A DNA stretch of 64,000 nucleotides from Acidimicrobiia bacterium (GTDB lineage Bacteria > Actinomycetota > Acidimicrobiia > Acidimicrobiales > VFJN01), in the NCBI GenBank assembly GCA_009694375.1, contig SHVB01000015.1:1-64000 (forward strand). Reading direction: 5' to 3'. Shown one piece after another: positions 6,340 through 14,392 of this stretch. Under the pieces are notes generated by a model that saw only the letters and a program-made list of their open reading frames with translations, made no database searches and was not told the DNA's origin. Every line of letters starts with the position of its first letter. The first letter of the stretch is position 1. Made by a program: the position numbers and the translations under genes.

Positions 6340-7131
6340 ATGATTGACCTCCAAATCATCGGTGGTGGCCGGATGGGTGAGGCCCTAGCGGCCGGCTTGC
6401 TCCGGGCGGGCGGGCACCGAGCCATCGACCTTCGCATCGTGGAACCGGATGTCGCCCGACGCGAGGCGTTGGTGCAGATCTTTCCCGGCGTGGAACTCGC
6501 CAGCACCCCCGGTGAGGCAGCGGGCACGGTGATCGCGGTGAAACCGGGCGAGGTAGCCGGCGTGTGCCGGATCGCCGGGGCTGCCGGATCGGGCCGGGTG
6601 CTGTCGATTGCCGCCGGAGTCACCCTTGCGGCGTTGGAAACCCACCTCCCCGATGGCACCGCTGTGGTGCGCGCCATGCCCAATACACCCGCCGTGGTAG
6701 GCCTCGGCGCCTCAGCCATCGCGCCCGGGAGCGGCGCCCGAGAAGAGGACCTGGTCTGGGCCGAGGAACTTCTGGGTGCCGTGGGCACCGTGGTGCGCGT
6801 CGAGGAGGCCATGCTCGACGCGGTCACGGGTCTCTCGGGTTCGGGACCGGCCTATGTCTTCTTGGTGGCGGAAGCCCTGATCGAGGCGGGCGGGCAAAGT
6901 GGTCTCCCCACCGAGGTGAGCCGGGCGCTGTCCATCCAGACGCTGCTGGGGGCCGCCACCCTGCTGGCCCGCGGCGAACAAAGCCCCGAAGCCCTGCGGG
7001 ACGCTGTCACCTCGCCCGGTGGCACCACGGCGGCGGGTCTGCGGGTGCTGGAGGACCACGGGGTGCGTGCCGCCTTTGTCGCAGCGGTGGCGGCGGCGGC
7101 CGCCCGCAGCGGGGAATTGGGCCAGAGTTGA
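6340..7131 (+). CDS. proC: pyrroline-5-carboxylate reductase
   Basis: 263 residues, normal length. It reduces 1-pyrroline-5-carboxylate to L-proline with NAD(P)H, the last step of proline synthesis. The N-terminal Rossmann motif is IIGGGRMGEALAAGL; AMPNTPAVVGLGASAI and SGSGPAYVFLVAEALIEAG are the substrate-binding and dimer-domain signatures (residues about 115-185), ending with TSPGGTTAAGL. The short HTH gene that follows it is also a common actinobacterial neighbour of proC. Confidence 0.95.
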   Translation: MIDLQIIGGGRMGEALAAGLLRAGGHRAIDLRIVEPDVARREALVQIFPGVELASTPGEAAGTVIAVKPGEVAGVCRIAGAAGSGRVLSIAAGVTLAALETHLPDGTAVVRAMPNTPAVVGLGASAIAPGSGAREEDLVWAEELLGAVGTVVRVEEAMLDAVTGLSGSGPAYVFLVAEALIEAGGQSGLPTEVSRALSIQTLLGAATLLARGEQSPEALRDAVTSPGGTTAAGLRVLEDHGVRAAFVAAVAAAAARSGELGQS

Positions 7132-7202
7132 GGGGCTCTCCACATCCCCACTAGCCACACGAGCCACAGATGCGTACGCTGCCCCCACACCTTTGGAGAG
7201 GG

Positions 7203-7403
7203 GTGCCTTCCTTGGCAACAGCACCGCGAGTTCAGTTCCTGACACCGGCAGAGGTCGCCGACCATCTGCGCGTGTCATCGATGACCGTGTATCGCTTGAT
7301 TCAGTCCGGCGATCTGAGGGCGGTTCGTATCGGGAAGTCGTACCGAATCCGAGAGGACGACGTCGACGCCTACCTCCAGGATCGCTTCAGCGACGCTGGA
7401 TAG
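7203..7403 (+). CDS. small excisionase/MerR-type helix-turn-helix protein
   Basis: About 66 residues comprising one winged HTH: FLTPAEVADHLRVSSMTVYR then LIQSGDLRAVRIGKSYRI and DVDAYL, the excisionase-family pattern (HTH_17). In mycobacteria an equivalent small gene follows proC. It is likely a DNA-binding regulator rather than a phage excisionase, because no integrase or att site is near. The start is uncertain: ATG 7170 lies upstream of a -10-like TACGCT (7175-7180), so I prefer GTG 7203 just after GGAGAGG; a TTG at 7212 is also possible. Confidence 0.75.
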   Translation: MPSLATAPRVQFLTPAEVADHLRVSSMTVYRLIQSGDLRAVRIGKSYRIREDDVDAYLQDRFSDAG

Positions 7404-7441
7404 GCGGCCCGCGCTGTCGCGCCGGTACCGTCATGGGTGTC

Positions 7442-8308
7442 ATGGGCGCCCGCTTCGACACCATCACCTTTCTTTCCGACTATGGCACCGCCGACGAGTT
7501 CGTTGGCGTGGTCAAGTCGGTTATTCGTTCGATCGCTCCGGCGGTGTCGGTGATTGATCTCACCCACGACATCAGGCCCTATGACGTGCGCGGGGGTGCC
7601 CTCACCCTCGGTCGTTCGGCGCAGTACCTCTGCCCTGGCGTGGTGTTGGCCGTGGTTGATCCTGGAGTGGGGAGCCAACGTCGAGCGGTGGCGGTAGAGG
7701 TGGGGGGCGGCCAGAGCTACCTCGTGGGACCCGACAACGGCCTGCTTGCTTCGGCGGTGGCCATGAGCGGTGGGGCATCGGCTGCGGTCGAACTCACCAA
7801 CCCCGAGTTCCAACTGCTGGCCCCCGGGGCCACCTTCGCCGGGCGCGATGTGTTCGCTCCGGCGGCGGCCCACCTGTGCCTGGGGGTACCGCTTGATGCC
7901 TTCGGACCCGCTATCGACCCCCTCGCATTACTGCCCGGTCTGATGCCGATCATGCGCGAGGAGGATGGCGGTCTCCTGATCGCCGAGGTGCTGTGGGTGG
8001 ACCACTACGGGAACTGCCAACTCAACGTGGATCCTGACGATGTGGCTCACCTAGGGCCCCGCATCCAGATGCGCTGGGGCGAGGATGTGCGCACCGCCGA
8101 GCGAGCGGATACCTACGCAGGCATTGCCGCTGGTCAGATCGGTCTGGTCCTGGATAGTTACGGGATGCTGTCGGTGTGTATGGGTCAGCGCCCCGCCGCC
8201 GTGGAGTTGGCGATGCCGCTGGGTACCGAGGTGACGCTGTGTGCGCCCACCGATGAGGATGCGCCTACGGGTACCCCGGTCAGCCTTGCGGCTAGGAAGG
8301 AACCATGA
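7442..8308 (+). CDS. SAM hydrolase (SAM hydroxide adenosyltransferase, DUF62 family)
   Basis: 288 residues. Family features are ITFLSDYGTADEFVGVVKSV at the N-terminus, DLTHDI, VVDPGVGS, YLVGPDNGLL and the C-terminal WVDHYGNCQLNV. This family hydrolyses S-adenosylmethionine to adenosine and methionine; relatives are fluorinases and chlorinases. The tract that distinguishes halogenases cannot be judged by eye, but housekeeping SAM hydrolases are far commoner. A -10-like TACCGT (7426-7431) lies 10 bases before ATG 7442 and only 1 base before ATG 7433, which favours 7442. It overlaps the next tiny gene by four bases (ATGA). Confidence 0.85.
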   Translation: MGARFDTITFLSDYGTADEFVGVVKSVIRSIAPAVSVIDLTHDIRPYDVRGGALTLGRSAQYLCPGVVLAVVDPGVGSQRRAVAVEVGGGQSYLVGPDNGLLASAVAMSGGASAAVELTNPEFQLLAPGATFAGRDVFAPAAAHLCLGVPLDAFGPAIDPLALLPGLMPIMREEDGGLLIAEVLWVDHYGNCQLNVDPDDVAHLGPRIQMRWGEDVRTAERADTYAGIAAGQIGLVLDSYGMLSVCMGQRPAAVELAMPLGTEVTLCAPTDEDAPTGTPVSLAARKEP

Positions 8309-8391
8309 GACCAGGCACCACCCTCGTCGTCGCCCTCCTGCTGGCCATCATTCTGTTCGCCGCGGCAGGTCAACTCTTCTTCATGCGCTAG
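8305..8391 (+). CDS. 28-residue hydrophobic membrane peptide
   Basis: An ATG at 8305 overlaps the stop codon of the SAM hydrolase gene (ATGA) and is preceded by AAGGAA. It opens a 28-codon frame: MRPGTTLVVALLLAIILF continues to AAAGQLFFMR and stops at 8389-8391. The product is one complete membrane helix with positive charges at both ends. The translational coupling and clean stop argue that it is made. Its function is unknown; it might anchor or modulate the upstream enzyme. Confidence 0.6.
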   Translation: MRPGTTLVVALLLAIILFAAAGQLFFMR

Positions 8392-8446
8392 TCGGGCTAG
8401 CGCTCGAGGGGGAGTTCGTAGGCCGACGTCGCGGTGCCGGCGTTGA

Positions 8447-9160
8447 TCAACCTTGTTCGATGGACCGCAACGGATTGAGCATGGCGGTGATCCGGCTGGC
8501 GCTCGGGTGCGGGGCCGGGGGAGCGGGGGCCACGGGAGCAGGGGCCGGGGGAGCAGGGGCCGGGGCTGCCGCGGGAGCCGCGGTGCGGGGGCGGGTCGAG
8601 GGCGGCGGGGCGGGAGCCGGGGCCGGGGCCGGGGCCGGAGCAGGGGTATCCAACTCCATAAAGTTGTGGGTGGTGAACACGGTCTTGCCATCTGCGCTGA
8701 CCGTCACCCCCACCCCCACGTGCGTCCAGTTGGGCTTGAGGAGGTTGGCGTAATGGCCGGGGCTGTTGATGAAGGCTTGCATGAGTACATCAACGCTGTT
8801 GGTGGGGCCGCTGGTGCCCACGTTCTCGCCGAGCATGGTCCAGGCCCCGCCGACCTGTCCGGCGAGGTTCGGGTTGTGGGAAATGGAATGAGCGGCGGTC
8901 ATTTGGTCGGTCCAGTTTCGGGCCACGCGCACCAGTTCGCCCGACACTTGGAGCTGACTCAGGCCCTTGGAGGCCCGCAGGCTGTTGATGCGGTTGACGA
9001 AGTCCGCCTCCATGGAAGCCGAGGCGCTCAGCGCCGTCGGGGCGGCCCCAAGGGCGGGCCGTTGCGGCATGGCGGTTTGGGCGCTAACCGCCGGAGCGGT
9101 TCCCGCTGCACCTACGAGCAGAGCGATCGCGAGGCCAGAACACCAGCGGCGGAGGGTCAT
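8447..9160 (-). CDS. secreted CAP (SCP/PR-1-like) domain protein with an alanine-proline tail
   Basis: 237 residues from ATG 9160. A Sec signal peptide (MTLRRWCSGLAIALLVGAAG, cleavage near AVSA) precedes a CAP domain of about 130 residues with HSISHNPNL, GENVG and NSPGHYANLLKPNWTHVGVG, the usual CAP signatures including the histidines of the cavity. The C-terminal 75 residues are a low-complexity Pro-Ala repeat, probably a cell-wall spacer, ending with a short unique tail. Bacterial CAP proteins are secreted; lipid binding and peptidase roles have both been proposed. Convergent with the SAM hydrolase unit and divergent from the acyl-CoA ligase. Confidence 0.88.
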   Translation of the reverse strand: MTLRRWCSGLAIALLVGAAGTAPAVSAQTAMPQRPALGAAPTALSASASMEADFVNRINSLRASKGLSQLQVSGELVRVARNWTDQMTAAHSISHNPNLAGQVGGAWTMLGENVGTSGPTNSVDVLMQAFINSPGHYANLLKPNWTHVGVGVTVSADGKTVFTTHNFMELDTPAPAPAPAPAPAPPPSTRPRTAAPAAAPAPAPPAPAPVAPAPPAPHPSASRITAMLNPLRSIEQG

Positions 9161-9252
9161 GTTGTGATGATCGGCAGCATCGGAGCACATCTTGAGGGGC
9201 CAGCGAGGTTGCAAGGCGCGCCACCTCCCGGGGATGTGCTGGACTAGGTCTT

Positions 9253-10746
9253 GTGAACCTGGCTTCGATCATCGATCCTCACCCAGCCAACGCCACCGCG
9301 TTGATCTCTCGCGGGAAGGTCACGACCTACGGGCAGTTGCGAGAGCAGGTGGCGGGCCTGCGGGGGGGGTTGGTGGGCCTCGGTCTGGAGCCGGGCGATC
9401 GCGTCGGCATCGTGGCGGCCAACAACTGGTACTTCGTGGTGTCCTACCTCGCCGTGTTGGGGGTGGGATGCGTGGCCGTGCCGCTCAACCCGGCCAGTCC
9501 CGGGCCCGAGGTGCAGCGAGAACTCGCGGCCATCGGCGCCCGCGCCGTGATCGTGGGGCCGGCGGCAACCGCCGTGGTGGCCCTGCTCGACCGTGCCGCG
9601 CTCCCCGCGCTGGAGATGGTGATCACCAGCCAAGGCGATGAGTTGCCCGGCGCCGTGTTGCTCGACGGTCTCCTCGCCGCCCCCCCCGCGCCGGTGGTCC
9701 ATCGCGATGAGGATGACCTTGCCGTATTGATCTTCACGAGCGGTACAGCAGGTTCACCGAAGGCGGCGATGCTCACCCACGGAAACCTTCTGACCAACCT
9801 GGAGCAGTGTCAGGCGCATCCTGGTCGATCGCAGCAGGCCGACGATGTGGCGTTTGCGGTATTGCCCTTCTCCCACATCTTTGGCCTCAACGTGGTGCTC
9901 GGTCTGTCCTTCATGGCGGGCGCGGCCATGGTGTTGGTCGAACGATTCGACCCGCAGAGCGCCCTGGAGACCGTTGAGAAACACCAGGTCTCCGTGATCA
10001 GCGGGGTCCCCACGATGTGGGGAGCATGGGCCGCGCTGCCGGGTAGCGGTCCCGGCGCGATGGCATCGGTGCGGGTCGGCACCTCGGGGGCCGCCAAGCT
10101 GGATCCGCTGGTGCAGCGCGCCATCCGTGACCGCTTTGGGGTGGCGATCATGGAGGGTTATGGGCTCACCGAGGCGGCCCCGGTGGTGACCAGCGGTACC
10201 GGTGTCGAGGCCCCCGAAGGCAGTATCGGCGTTCCCCTGCCGGGGTTGCGGGTGCGCCTGGTCGACGACGACGGGGAGGACACCCTCGTGGGCGATGCGG
10301 GCGAAGTATGGGTGGCGGGGAAGAACGTCTTCGCGGGGTACTGGAATGACGCCGAAGCCACCAACGCCGCCCTCACTTCTGATGGCTGGTTACGCACCGG
10401 AGACATCGCGGTGGTGGATGACGACGGCTTCCTGTTCCTGGTCGACCGCGTGAAGGACCTGATCATCGTTTCGGGTTTCAACGTCTATCCCAATGAGGTC
10501 GAGGAGGTACTCCTGGCCCATCCCGCCGTGGACCAAGCGGCGGTGATCGGCGTACCCCATCCGCACTCCGGGGAGGCGGTGAAGGCGTATGTGGCGGTGA
10601 CCACGGGAATCGCCGTGGAGGAAGACGACCTCATCGCCCATTGCGAGGCCCATCTCGCTCGTTACAAGTGTCCCCAAAAGGTCATGTTCGTGGACGAGAT
10701 TCCTCAGAGTGCCATCGGCAAGGTGCTCCGGAAGGCGCTGCGTTAG
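9253..10746 (+). CDS. long-chain fatty acid-CoA ligase / AMP-binding enzyme
   Basis: 497 residues, an adenylate-forming enzyme of the acyl-CoA synthetase class. The P-loop-like motif LIFTSGTAGSPKAAMLTHGN, the YGLTEAAPV motif and the C-terminal hinge VDRVKDLIIVSGFNVYPNEV are all intact, and the catalytic lysine lies in SAIGKVLRKALR at the very end. It activates a carboxylic acid with ATP and CoA; chain length is not readable, but the overall pattern is closest to FadD-type ligases. The start is GTG 9253; no clear ribosome site precedes it. No other fatty acid gene adjoins, so its pathway is open. Confidence 0.85.
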   Translation: MNLASIIDPHPANATALISRGKVTTYGQLREQVAGLRGGLVGLGLEPGDRVGIVAANNWYFVVSYLAVLGVGCVAVPLNPASPGPEVQRELAAIGARAVIVGPAATAVVALLDRAALPALEMVITSQGDELPGAVLLDGLLAAPPAPVVHRDEDDLAVLIFTSGTAGSPKAAMLTHGNLLTNLEQCQAHPGRSQQADDVAFAVLPFSHIFGLNVVLGLSFMAGAAMVLVERFDPQSALETVEKHQVSVISGVPTMWGAWAALPGSGPGAMASVRVGTSGAAKLDPLVQRAIRDRFGVAIMEGYGLTEAAPVVTSGTGVEAPEGSIGVPLPGLRVRLVDDDGEDTLVGDAGEVWVAGKNVFAGYWNDAEATNAALTSDGWLRTGDIAVVDDDGFLFLVDRVKDLIIVSGFNVYPNEVEEVLLAHPAVDQAAVIGVPHPHSGEAVKAYVAVTTGIAVEEDDLIAHCEAHLARYKCPQKVMFVDEIPQSAIGKVLRKALR

Positions 10747-10782
10747 CCCCCGAGGGTGTTCGTGACCATGTGAATTGGGCAC

Positions 10783-10788
10783 TAGTGT
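10783..10788 (+). promoter_or_regulatory. -10 box of rex
   Basis: TAGTGT, 9 bases before the rex ATG at 10798. TTCGTG (10759-10764) is a possible weak -35 with an 18-base spacer. The leader would be at most a few bases. Confidence 0.35.
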
Positions 10789-10797
10789 GGGGGCGCC

Positions 10798-11466
10798 ATG
10801 TCGCCCACCGACCGCCGGAAGATCCCCGAAGCCACCGTCGCCCGCCTCCCGATCTATCTGCGCAGCCTCCACGAGGCGGAGCAGGACGGCGGCGGGACCA
10901 TCTCATCGGAGCGTCTGGCCGAGTTGGCGGGCGTGAACGCCGCCAAGGTCCGCAAGGACCTGTCGTACCTCGGGTCCTACGGCACGCGCGGTGTGGGGTA
11001 TGACATTGACTACCTGATATTTCAGATGAGCCGCCAACTGGGGCTCACCCAGGATTGGCCCGTGGTCATCGTGGGGGTGGGCAACCTTGGGCAAGCCCTC
11101 GCCAACTACGGCGCCTTCGGCGAACGCGGCTTTCCCATCGTGGGGTTGTGCGATGCCGACCCGCTCGTGATCGGGACCCACGTCCAAGGAGTGCTGGTGC
11201 GCTCAATCGATGATCTCCCCGACATCGCCGAACAGCGAGCGCTGTCCATCGGCATCATCGCTACCCCCGCTCACGCCGCGCAGTCGGTGGCCGATCGTCT
11301 CGTGGCGGCGGGGGTGTCGTCCATCTTGAACTTCGCCCCCACCATGATCGCGGTACCCGAAGAGGTGTCGCTTCGAAAGGTAGATCTCGCCATCGAATTG
11401 CAGATCCTCAGCTTTTATCAGCAGCGCAAGGCGGGGGGGCCGCCGGTCGTTGGGGCGGTGGGCTGA
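10798..11466 (+). CDS. rex: redox-sensing transcriptional repressor Rex
   Basis: 222 residues. An N-terminal winged helix (RLPIYLRSL, AELAGVNAAKVRKDLSYLGS, GTRGVGYD) binds DNA and a Rossmann domain (VVIVGVGNLGQALANY) binds NADH. Rex leaves its operator when NADH/NAD+ rises and so controls respiratory and fermentative genes; in Streptomyces it represses nuo, cyd and its own rex-hem operon. Here too it heads a heme operon, with its stop overlapping the next start. Two sequences in this window match the Rex operator well (27207-27224 and 35746-35763). I found no convincing site in front of rex itself. Confidence 0.95.
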   Translation: MSPTDRRKIPEATVARLPIYLRSLHEAEQDGGGTISSERLAELAGVNAAKVRKDLSYLGSYGTRGVGYDIDYLIFQMSRQLGLTQDWPVVIVGVGNLGQALANYGAFGERGFPIVGLCDADPLVIGTHVQGVLVRSIDDLPDIAEQRALSIGIIATPAHAAQSVADRLVAAGVSSILNFAPTMIAVPEEVSLRKVDLAIELQILSFYQQRKAGGPPVVGAVG

Positions 11467-12119
11467 TGCCGGTCAGCGGGCCGGCGTACCCCGTGAACTT
11501 GCTCCTTACCGGGCGGCGCGTGCTGGTGGTGGGCGGCGGGACCGTAGCGGTGGAGAAGATCCAGGGACTACTCGCGGCCGAGGCGGTGGTGCATGTGGTG
11601 GCCACCGTGGTGTCGGAGGCGGTACGCGACCTGGCGGTGACCTGGGAGGAGCGGCCCTACCAGCGAGATGAGGTGGTGGGGTACCGGTTAGCGGTGGCCT
11701 GCACCGACGATCCCGCCGCTAACCAGGCCGTGTTCGACGACGGAGAGTCGGCGGGTATCTGGGTGAATGCCGCCGACGATCCGGAGCGCTGCGCCTACAC
11801 GCTGCCGGCCCGGCTCGACCAGGGACGGCTCTTGGTAACCGTCTCCACCGCCGGGCATAGCCCGGCGCTGGCTAGTTGGCTCCGCGACCAACTGGCGGGG
11901 CAACTCGGACCGGAATACGACATCCTGATCGACCTGTTGGCGGAGGGCCGTGCCGGCCTAGTGGCGCAGGGACGACCCACCCTGGGCGCGGATTGGCGAT
12001 CGGCTCTCGATTCGGGAATGCTTGAGCTCGTCCGGGCTGGTCGTATCGACGAGGCGCGTGAGCAGTTGCAGAATGCTCTCGCCCCCGCCGAACCGTCTCC
12101 CCCGGTCTTCCATCCTTAG
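11466..12119 (+). CDS. precorrin-2 dehydrogenase / siroheme synthase N-terminal domain
   Basis: 217 residues, similar to the CysG N-terminal half or Met8. NLLLTGRRVLVVGGGTVAVEKIQGL is spread over the NAD-binding Rossmann region, and YTLPARLDQG and VSTAGHSPALASWLRDQL are typical of the central and C-terminal parts. The enzyme oxidises precorrin-2 to sirohydrochlorin with NAD+ and some relatives also insert iron. With the cobA-hemD fusion downstream it would complete siroheme synthesis. ATG overlaps the rex stop by one base. Confidence 0.87.
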   Translation: MPVSGPAYPVNLLLTGRRVLVVGGGTVAVEKIQGLLAAEAVVHVVATVVSEAVRDLAVTWEERPYQRDEVVGYRLAVACTDDPAANQAVFDDGESAGIWVNAADDPERCAYTLPARLDQGRLLVTVSTAGHSPALASWLRDQLAGQLGPEYDILIDLLAEGRAGLVAQGRPTLGADWRSALDSGMLELVRAGRIDEAREQLQNALAPAEPSPPVFHP

Positions 12120-12130
12120 GAGATCGCCGC

Positions 12131-13411
12131 GTGTCCGTCGTTGTTATCGGGCTTAACCACCGCAGCACACCTCTCGACCTGCTCGAGCGGATGGCAATCG
12201 GCGATGCCCGGCTTCCCAAGGCCCTCCACGACCTGATCACCCGTGAAGACGTCTCCGAGGCGGTGGTGCTCTCCACCTGCAATCGCACCGAGGTCTACGT
12301 GGCGGCGGAGCGGTTCCACGGTGCCTACCGGGATGTGCGCGAATTCTTCGCCGAAGTGGCGTTCCTGGCTCCCGAGGATTTCGCCGACCACCTCTACGTC
12401 CATCACGATGCCAGCGCCGCCTCTCACTTATTTGCGGTGGCGGCGGGCCTGGACTCAGCGGTACTGGGGGAGAGCGAGATCCTCGGCCAGGTGAAGGCTG
12501 CCTGGGAGATTGCCCGCGACGAAGGCGCCTCGGGTCCCGTCCTCAATTTATTGTTCCGCCACGCGCTGGAAGCTGGCAAGCGCGCTCGCACCGATACGGG
12601 TATCGCCCGGAGTATCACCTCGGTGTCCCAGGCCGCCGTCGCCATGGCCGCTGACCGCCTCGGGAGCCTGGCTGGTCGCCGGGTGCTGGTGCTCGGAACG
12701 GGGGAGATGGGAGCGGCGATGGTGCTCGGGCTGGCGAAGGCCGGCAGCGAGATTTTGCTGGCCAACCGGAGCGAGGAGAAGGCCACGGAGTTGGCCGCCC
12801 GCGTGGGGGGGCGGTCCGTCCTGCTCATCGACGTGCCCGCCGCGATCACCAACATCGACGTGCTGCTTTCCTCCACCGGGGCGGCCGCCCCGCTGTTGGG
12901 AGCCGATGACGTAGAAACCGCGGTCGCCGCCCGGGGTGGTCGGCCGTTACTCATCGTGGACATTGCCGTTCCTCGAGACATCGATCCCGCAGTAGGGCAC
13001 CTCCCCGGGGTCACCTTGCTTGATATGGATGACCTCCGCGGGTTTGCCGACGCCGGGATTGCCGCCCGTCGCTCGGCGGCGGCGTTGGTCCAGGAGATTC
13101 TCGACAACGAACTCGACCGCTACCTCGGCGACACCTCCGCTCGGCAGGTGGCCCCCATGATCGTGGCCCTGCGCGAGCGGGCTGAGGAACTCCGCCAAGC
13201 CGAACTTGGTCGTTTCGGTGGTCGGCTCAACGGCCTTGATGCCGCGCAGGCCGAGGCGGTGGAGGGTCTGACCCGGGGAATCATCAGCAAGTTGTTGCAC
13301 GACCCCTCGGTGGTTCTGAAAGACGCCGCCGGTTCACCCCGCGGTGATCGCTTGGTGGCATCATTGCGCGAGCTTTTCGGTCTCGACGACAACGCCGCGC
13401 CGCCGCAATAG
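12131..13411 (+). CDS. hemA: glutamyl-tRNA reductase
   Basis: 426 residues, normal length. It reduces glutamyl-tRNA(Glu) with NADPH to glutamate-1-semialdehyde, the committed step of the C5 pathway to heme. The catalytic cysteine is C50 in VVLSTCNRTEVY; GLNHRSTPLDLLER at the N-terminus, GESEILGQVK, and the NADPH-binding LVLGTGEMGAAM are all conserved, and the C-terminal dimer helix is present. The start is GTG 12131, with AGGAGAT 6 bases upstream. Confidence 0.95.
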   Translation: MSVVVIGLNHRSTPLDLLERMAIGDARLPKALHDLITREDVSEAVVLSTCNRTEVYVAAERFHGAYRDVREFFAEVAFLAPEDFADHLYVHHDASAASHLFAVAAGLDSAVLGESEILGQVKAAWEIARDEGASGPVLNLLFRHALEAGKRARTDTGIARSITSVSQAAVAMAADRLGSLAGRRVLVLGTGEMGAAMVLGLAKAGSEILLANRSEEKATELAARVGGRSVLLIDVPAAITNIDVLLSSTGAAAPLLGADDVETAVAARGGRPLLIVDIAVPRDIDPAVGHLPGVTLLDMDDLRGFADAGIAARRSAAALVQEILDNELDRYLGDTSARQVAPMIVALRERAEELRQAELGRFGGRLNGLDAAQAEAVEGLTRGIISKLLHDPSVVLKDAAGSPRGDRLVASLRELFGLDDNAAPPQ

Positions 13412-14280
13412 TGCGCCCCCTCCGGGCGGCTACGCGCGGAAGTCCCTTGGCCCGGTGGCAGGCCGAGCATGTGGCGGCCCTGCTCGGTGCGGCCGACCCC
13501 CGCATCACCGTGGAATTGGTGGTGGTGGAGACACAGGGCGATCGTCAACTCGACCGTCCCATCTGGGAAATCGGGGGCAAGGGTGTGTTCGTGAAAGAGG
13601 TGCAGGCCGCCGTGCTCGATGGACGCGCCGACCTAGCGGTGCACAGCGCCAAGGACCTCCCCTCCCTGAGCGCACCGGGTCTGGTGATGGCGGCGGTGCC
13701 TGAGCGCGGCGACGCCCGCGATGCGTTGGTGGGGTGCCGCCTGGCTGACTTGCCCGTCGGGGCCGAGGTGGCCACGGGATCGCTTCGGCGCCAGTCGCAA
13801 CTTGCCGCCGCGCGCCCGGATCTGCGCTTTGTGGGTCTACGAGGCAACATGCACACGCGCCTCGCCAAGGCGGCTGATCACGCGGCCATCGTGGTGGCGG
13901 CCGTCGCGCTGGATCGTTTGGGCTTGGCCGAGCACATCGCCGAACGGATCTCCACCGACGTGGTGCTTCCCCAGGTGGGCCAGGGTGCCTTGGCCATCGA
14001 GTGCCGGGCGGGCGAGAACCTCGCCGACGTGCTGGCCGCCATCGAGCACGCCGACTCCCGACGGTGCGTCGATGCCGAGCGCGCCTTTCTCGCTGCACTC
14101 GGTGGCGACTGCTCCTTGCCGGCGGCGGGCTACGCCACGATCTCCGGCGGTGAGGTGACCATCGAGGGGCGTCTGCTGTCGGTGGATGGTGGCACGGTCC
14201 TTCGCCAGACCGGCCGGGACGGCGCTGCGGTGGCGCGCCATCTCCTCGCCCACGGTGGTCACGAGCTCCTGGGCCGGTGA
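13411..14280 (+). CDS. hemC: hydroxymethylbilane synthase (porphobilinogen deaminase)
   Basis: 289 residues. It joins four porphobilinogens into hydroxymethylbilane. Motifs are RGSPLARWQAEHV, DLAVHSAKDLPS, GSLRRQSQL, LRGNMHTRLAK and GQGALAIECRAGE. The cysteine that holds the dipyrromethane cofactor is in GGDCSLPAAGY. The GTG start shares one base with the hemA stop. After the stop there is a 112-base gap with a separate promoter and a 13-codon frame before the next gene. Confidence 0.94.
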   Translation: MRPLRAATRGSPLARWQAEHVAALLGAADPRITVELVVVETQGDRQLDRPIWEIGGKGVFVKEVQAAVLDGRADLAVHSAKDLPSLSAPGLVMAAVPERGDARDALVGCRLADLPVGAEVATGSLRRQSQLAAARPDLRFVGLRGNMHTRLAKAADHAAIVVAAVALDRLGLAEHIAERISTDVVLPQVGQGALAIECRAGENLADVLAAIEHADSRRCVDAERAFLAALGGDCSLPAAGYATISGGEVTIEGRLLSVDGGTVLRQTGRDGAAVARHLLAHGGHELLGR

Positions 14281-14333
14281 GGGTTCGTCGAGGGGGAGGG
14301 GCGTTCCCGGCCCGTTGGGGGGAGGGGGCGGTC

Positions 14334-14339
14334 TACCGT
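14334..14339 (+). promoter_or_regulatory. -10 box in front of the 13-codon frame and cobA-hemD
   Basis: TACCGT, 7 bases before the ATG at 14347. No -35 is clear. The position suggests an internal promoter in the hem operon that starts transcription exactly at the short frame. Confidence 0.35.
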
Positions 14340-14346
14340 GCGGGCC

Positions 14347-14388
14347 ATGGTGATCCTGCGTTCGGTTGCCCTTCAGGGGGCGGGGTGA
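14347..14388 (+). CDS. possible 13-residue leader peptide upstream of cobA-hemD
   Basis: ATG 14347 opens MVILRSVALQGAG and stops at 14386-14388, four bases before the cobA-hemD ATG. Its start lies 7 bases after a -10 box, so it would be translated from a leaderless mRNA. The purine-rich AGGGGGCGGGG at its end may serve as the ribosome site of the next gene, giving coupling. It may be a regulatory upstream frame or chance. Confidence 0.35.
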   Translation: MVILRSVALQGAG

Positions 14389-14392
14389 GTCG

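Noticed and set aside
7170-7403. Excisionase-like gene as a sign of a mobile element
   Set aside because: No integrase, att duplication, transposase or composition change is visible nearby; the gene is a usual neighbour of proC.
8510-8650. GGGGCCGGGG-type repeat tract
   Set aside because: It is the reverse strand of the Pro-Ala codons in the tail of the CAP protein, not an independent repeat element.
9251-9257. Perfect TTGTGAA half-site at the start of the acyl-CoA ligase gene
   Set aside because: The second half (GCTTCGA) does not match; a 7-base match alone is expected by chance in 64 kb.
10747-10797. Possible Rex autoregulatory site before rex (TGTGAATTG at 10769-10777)
   Set aside because: Only one half-site is present. 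The bases where TTCACAA should lie read GCACTAG, so there is no inverted partner.
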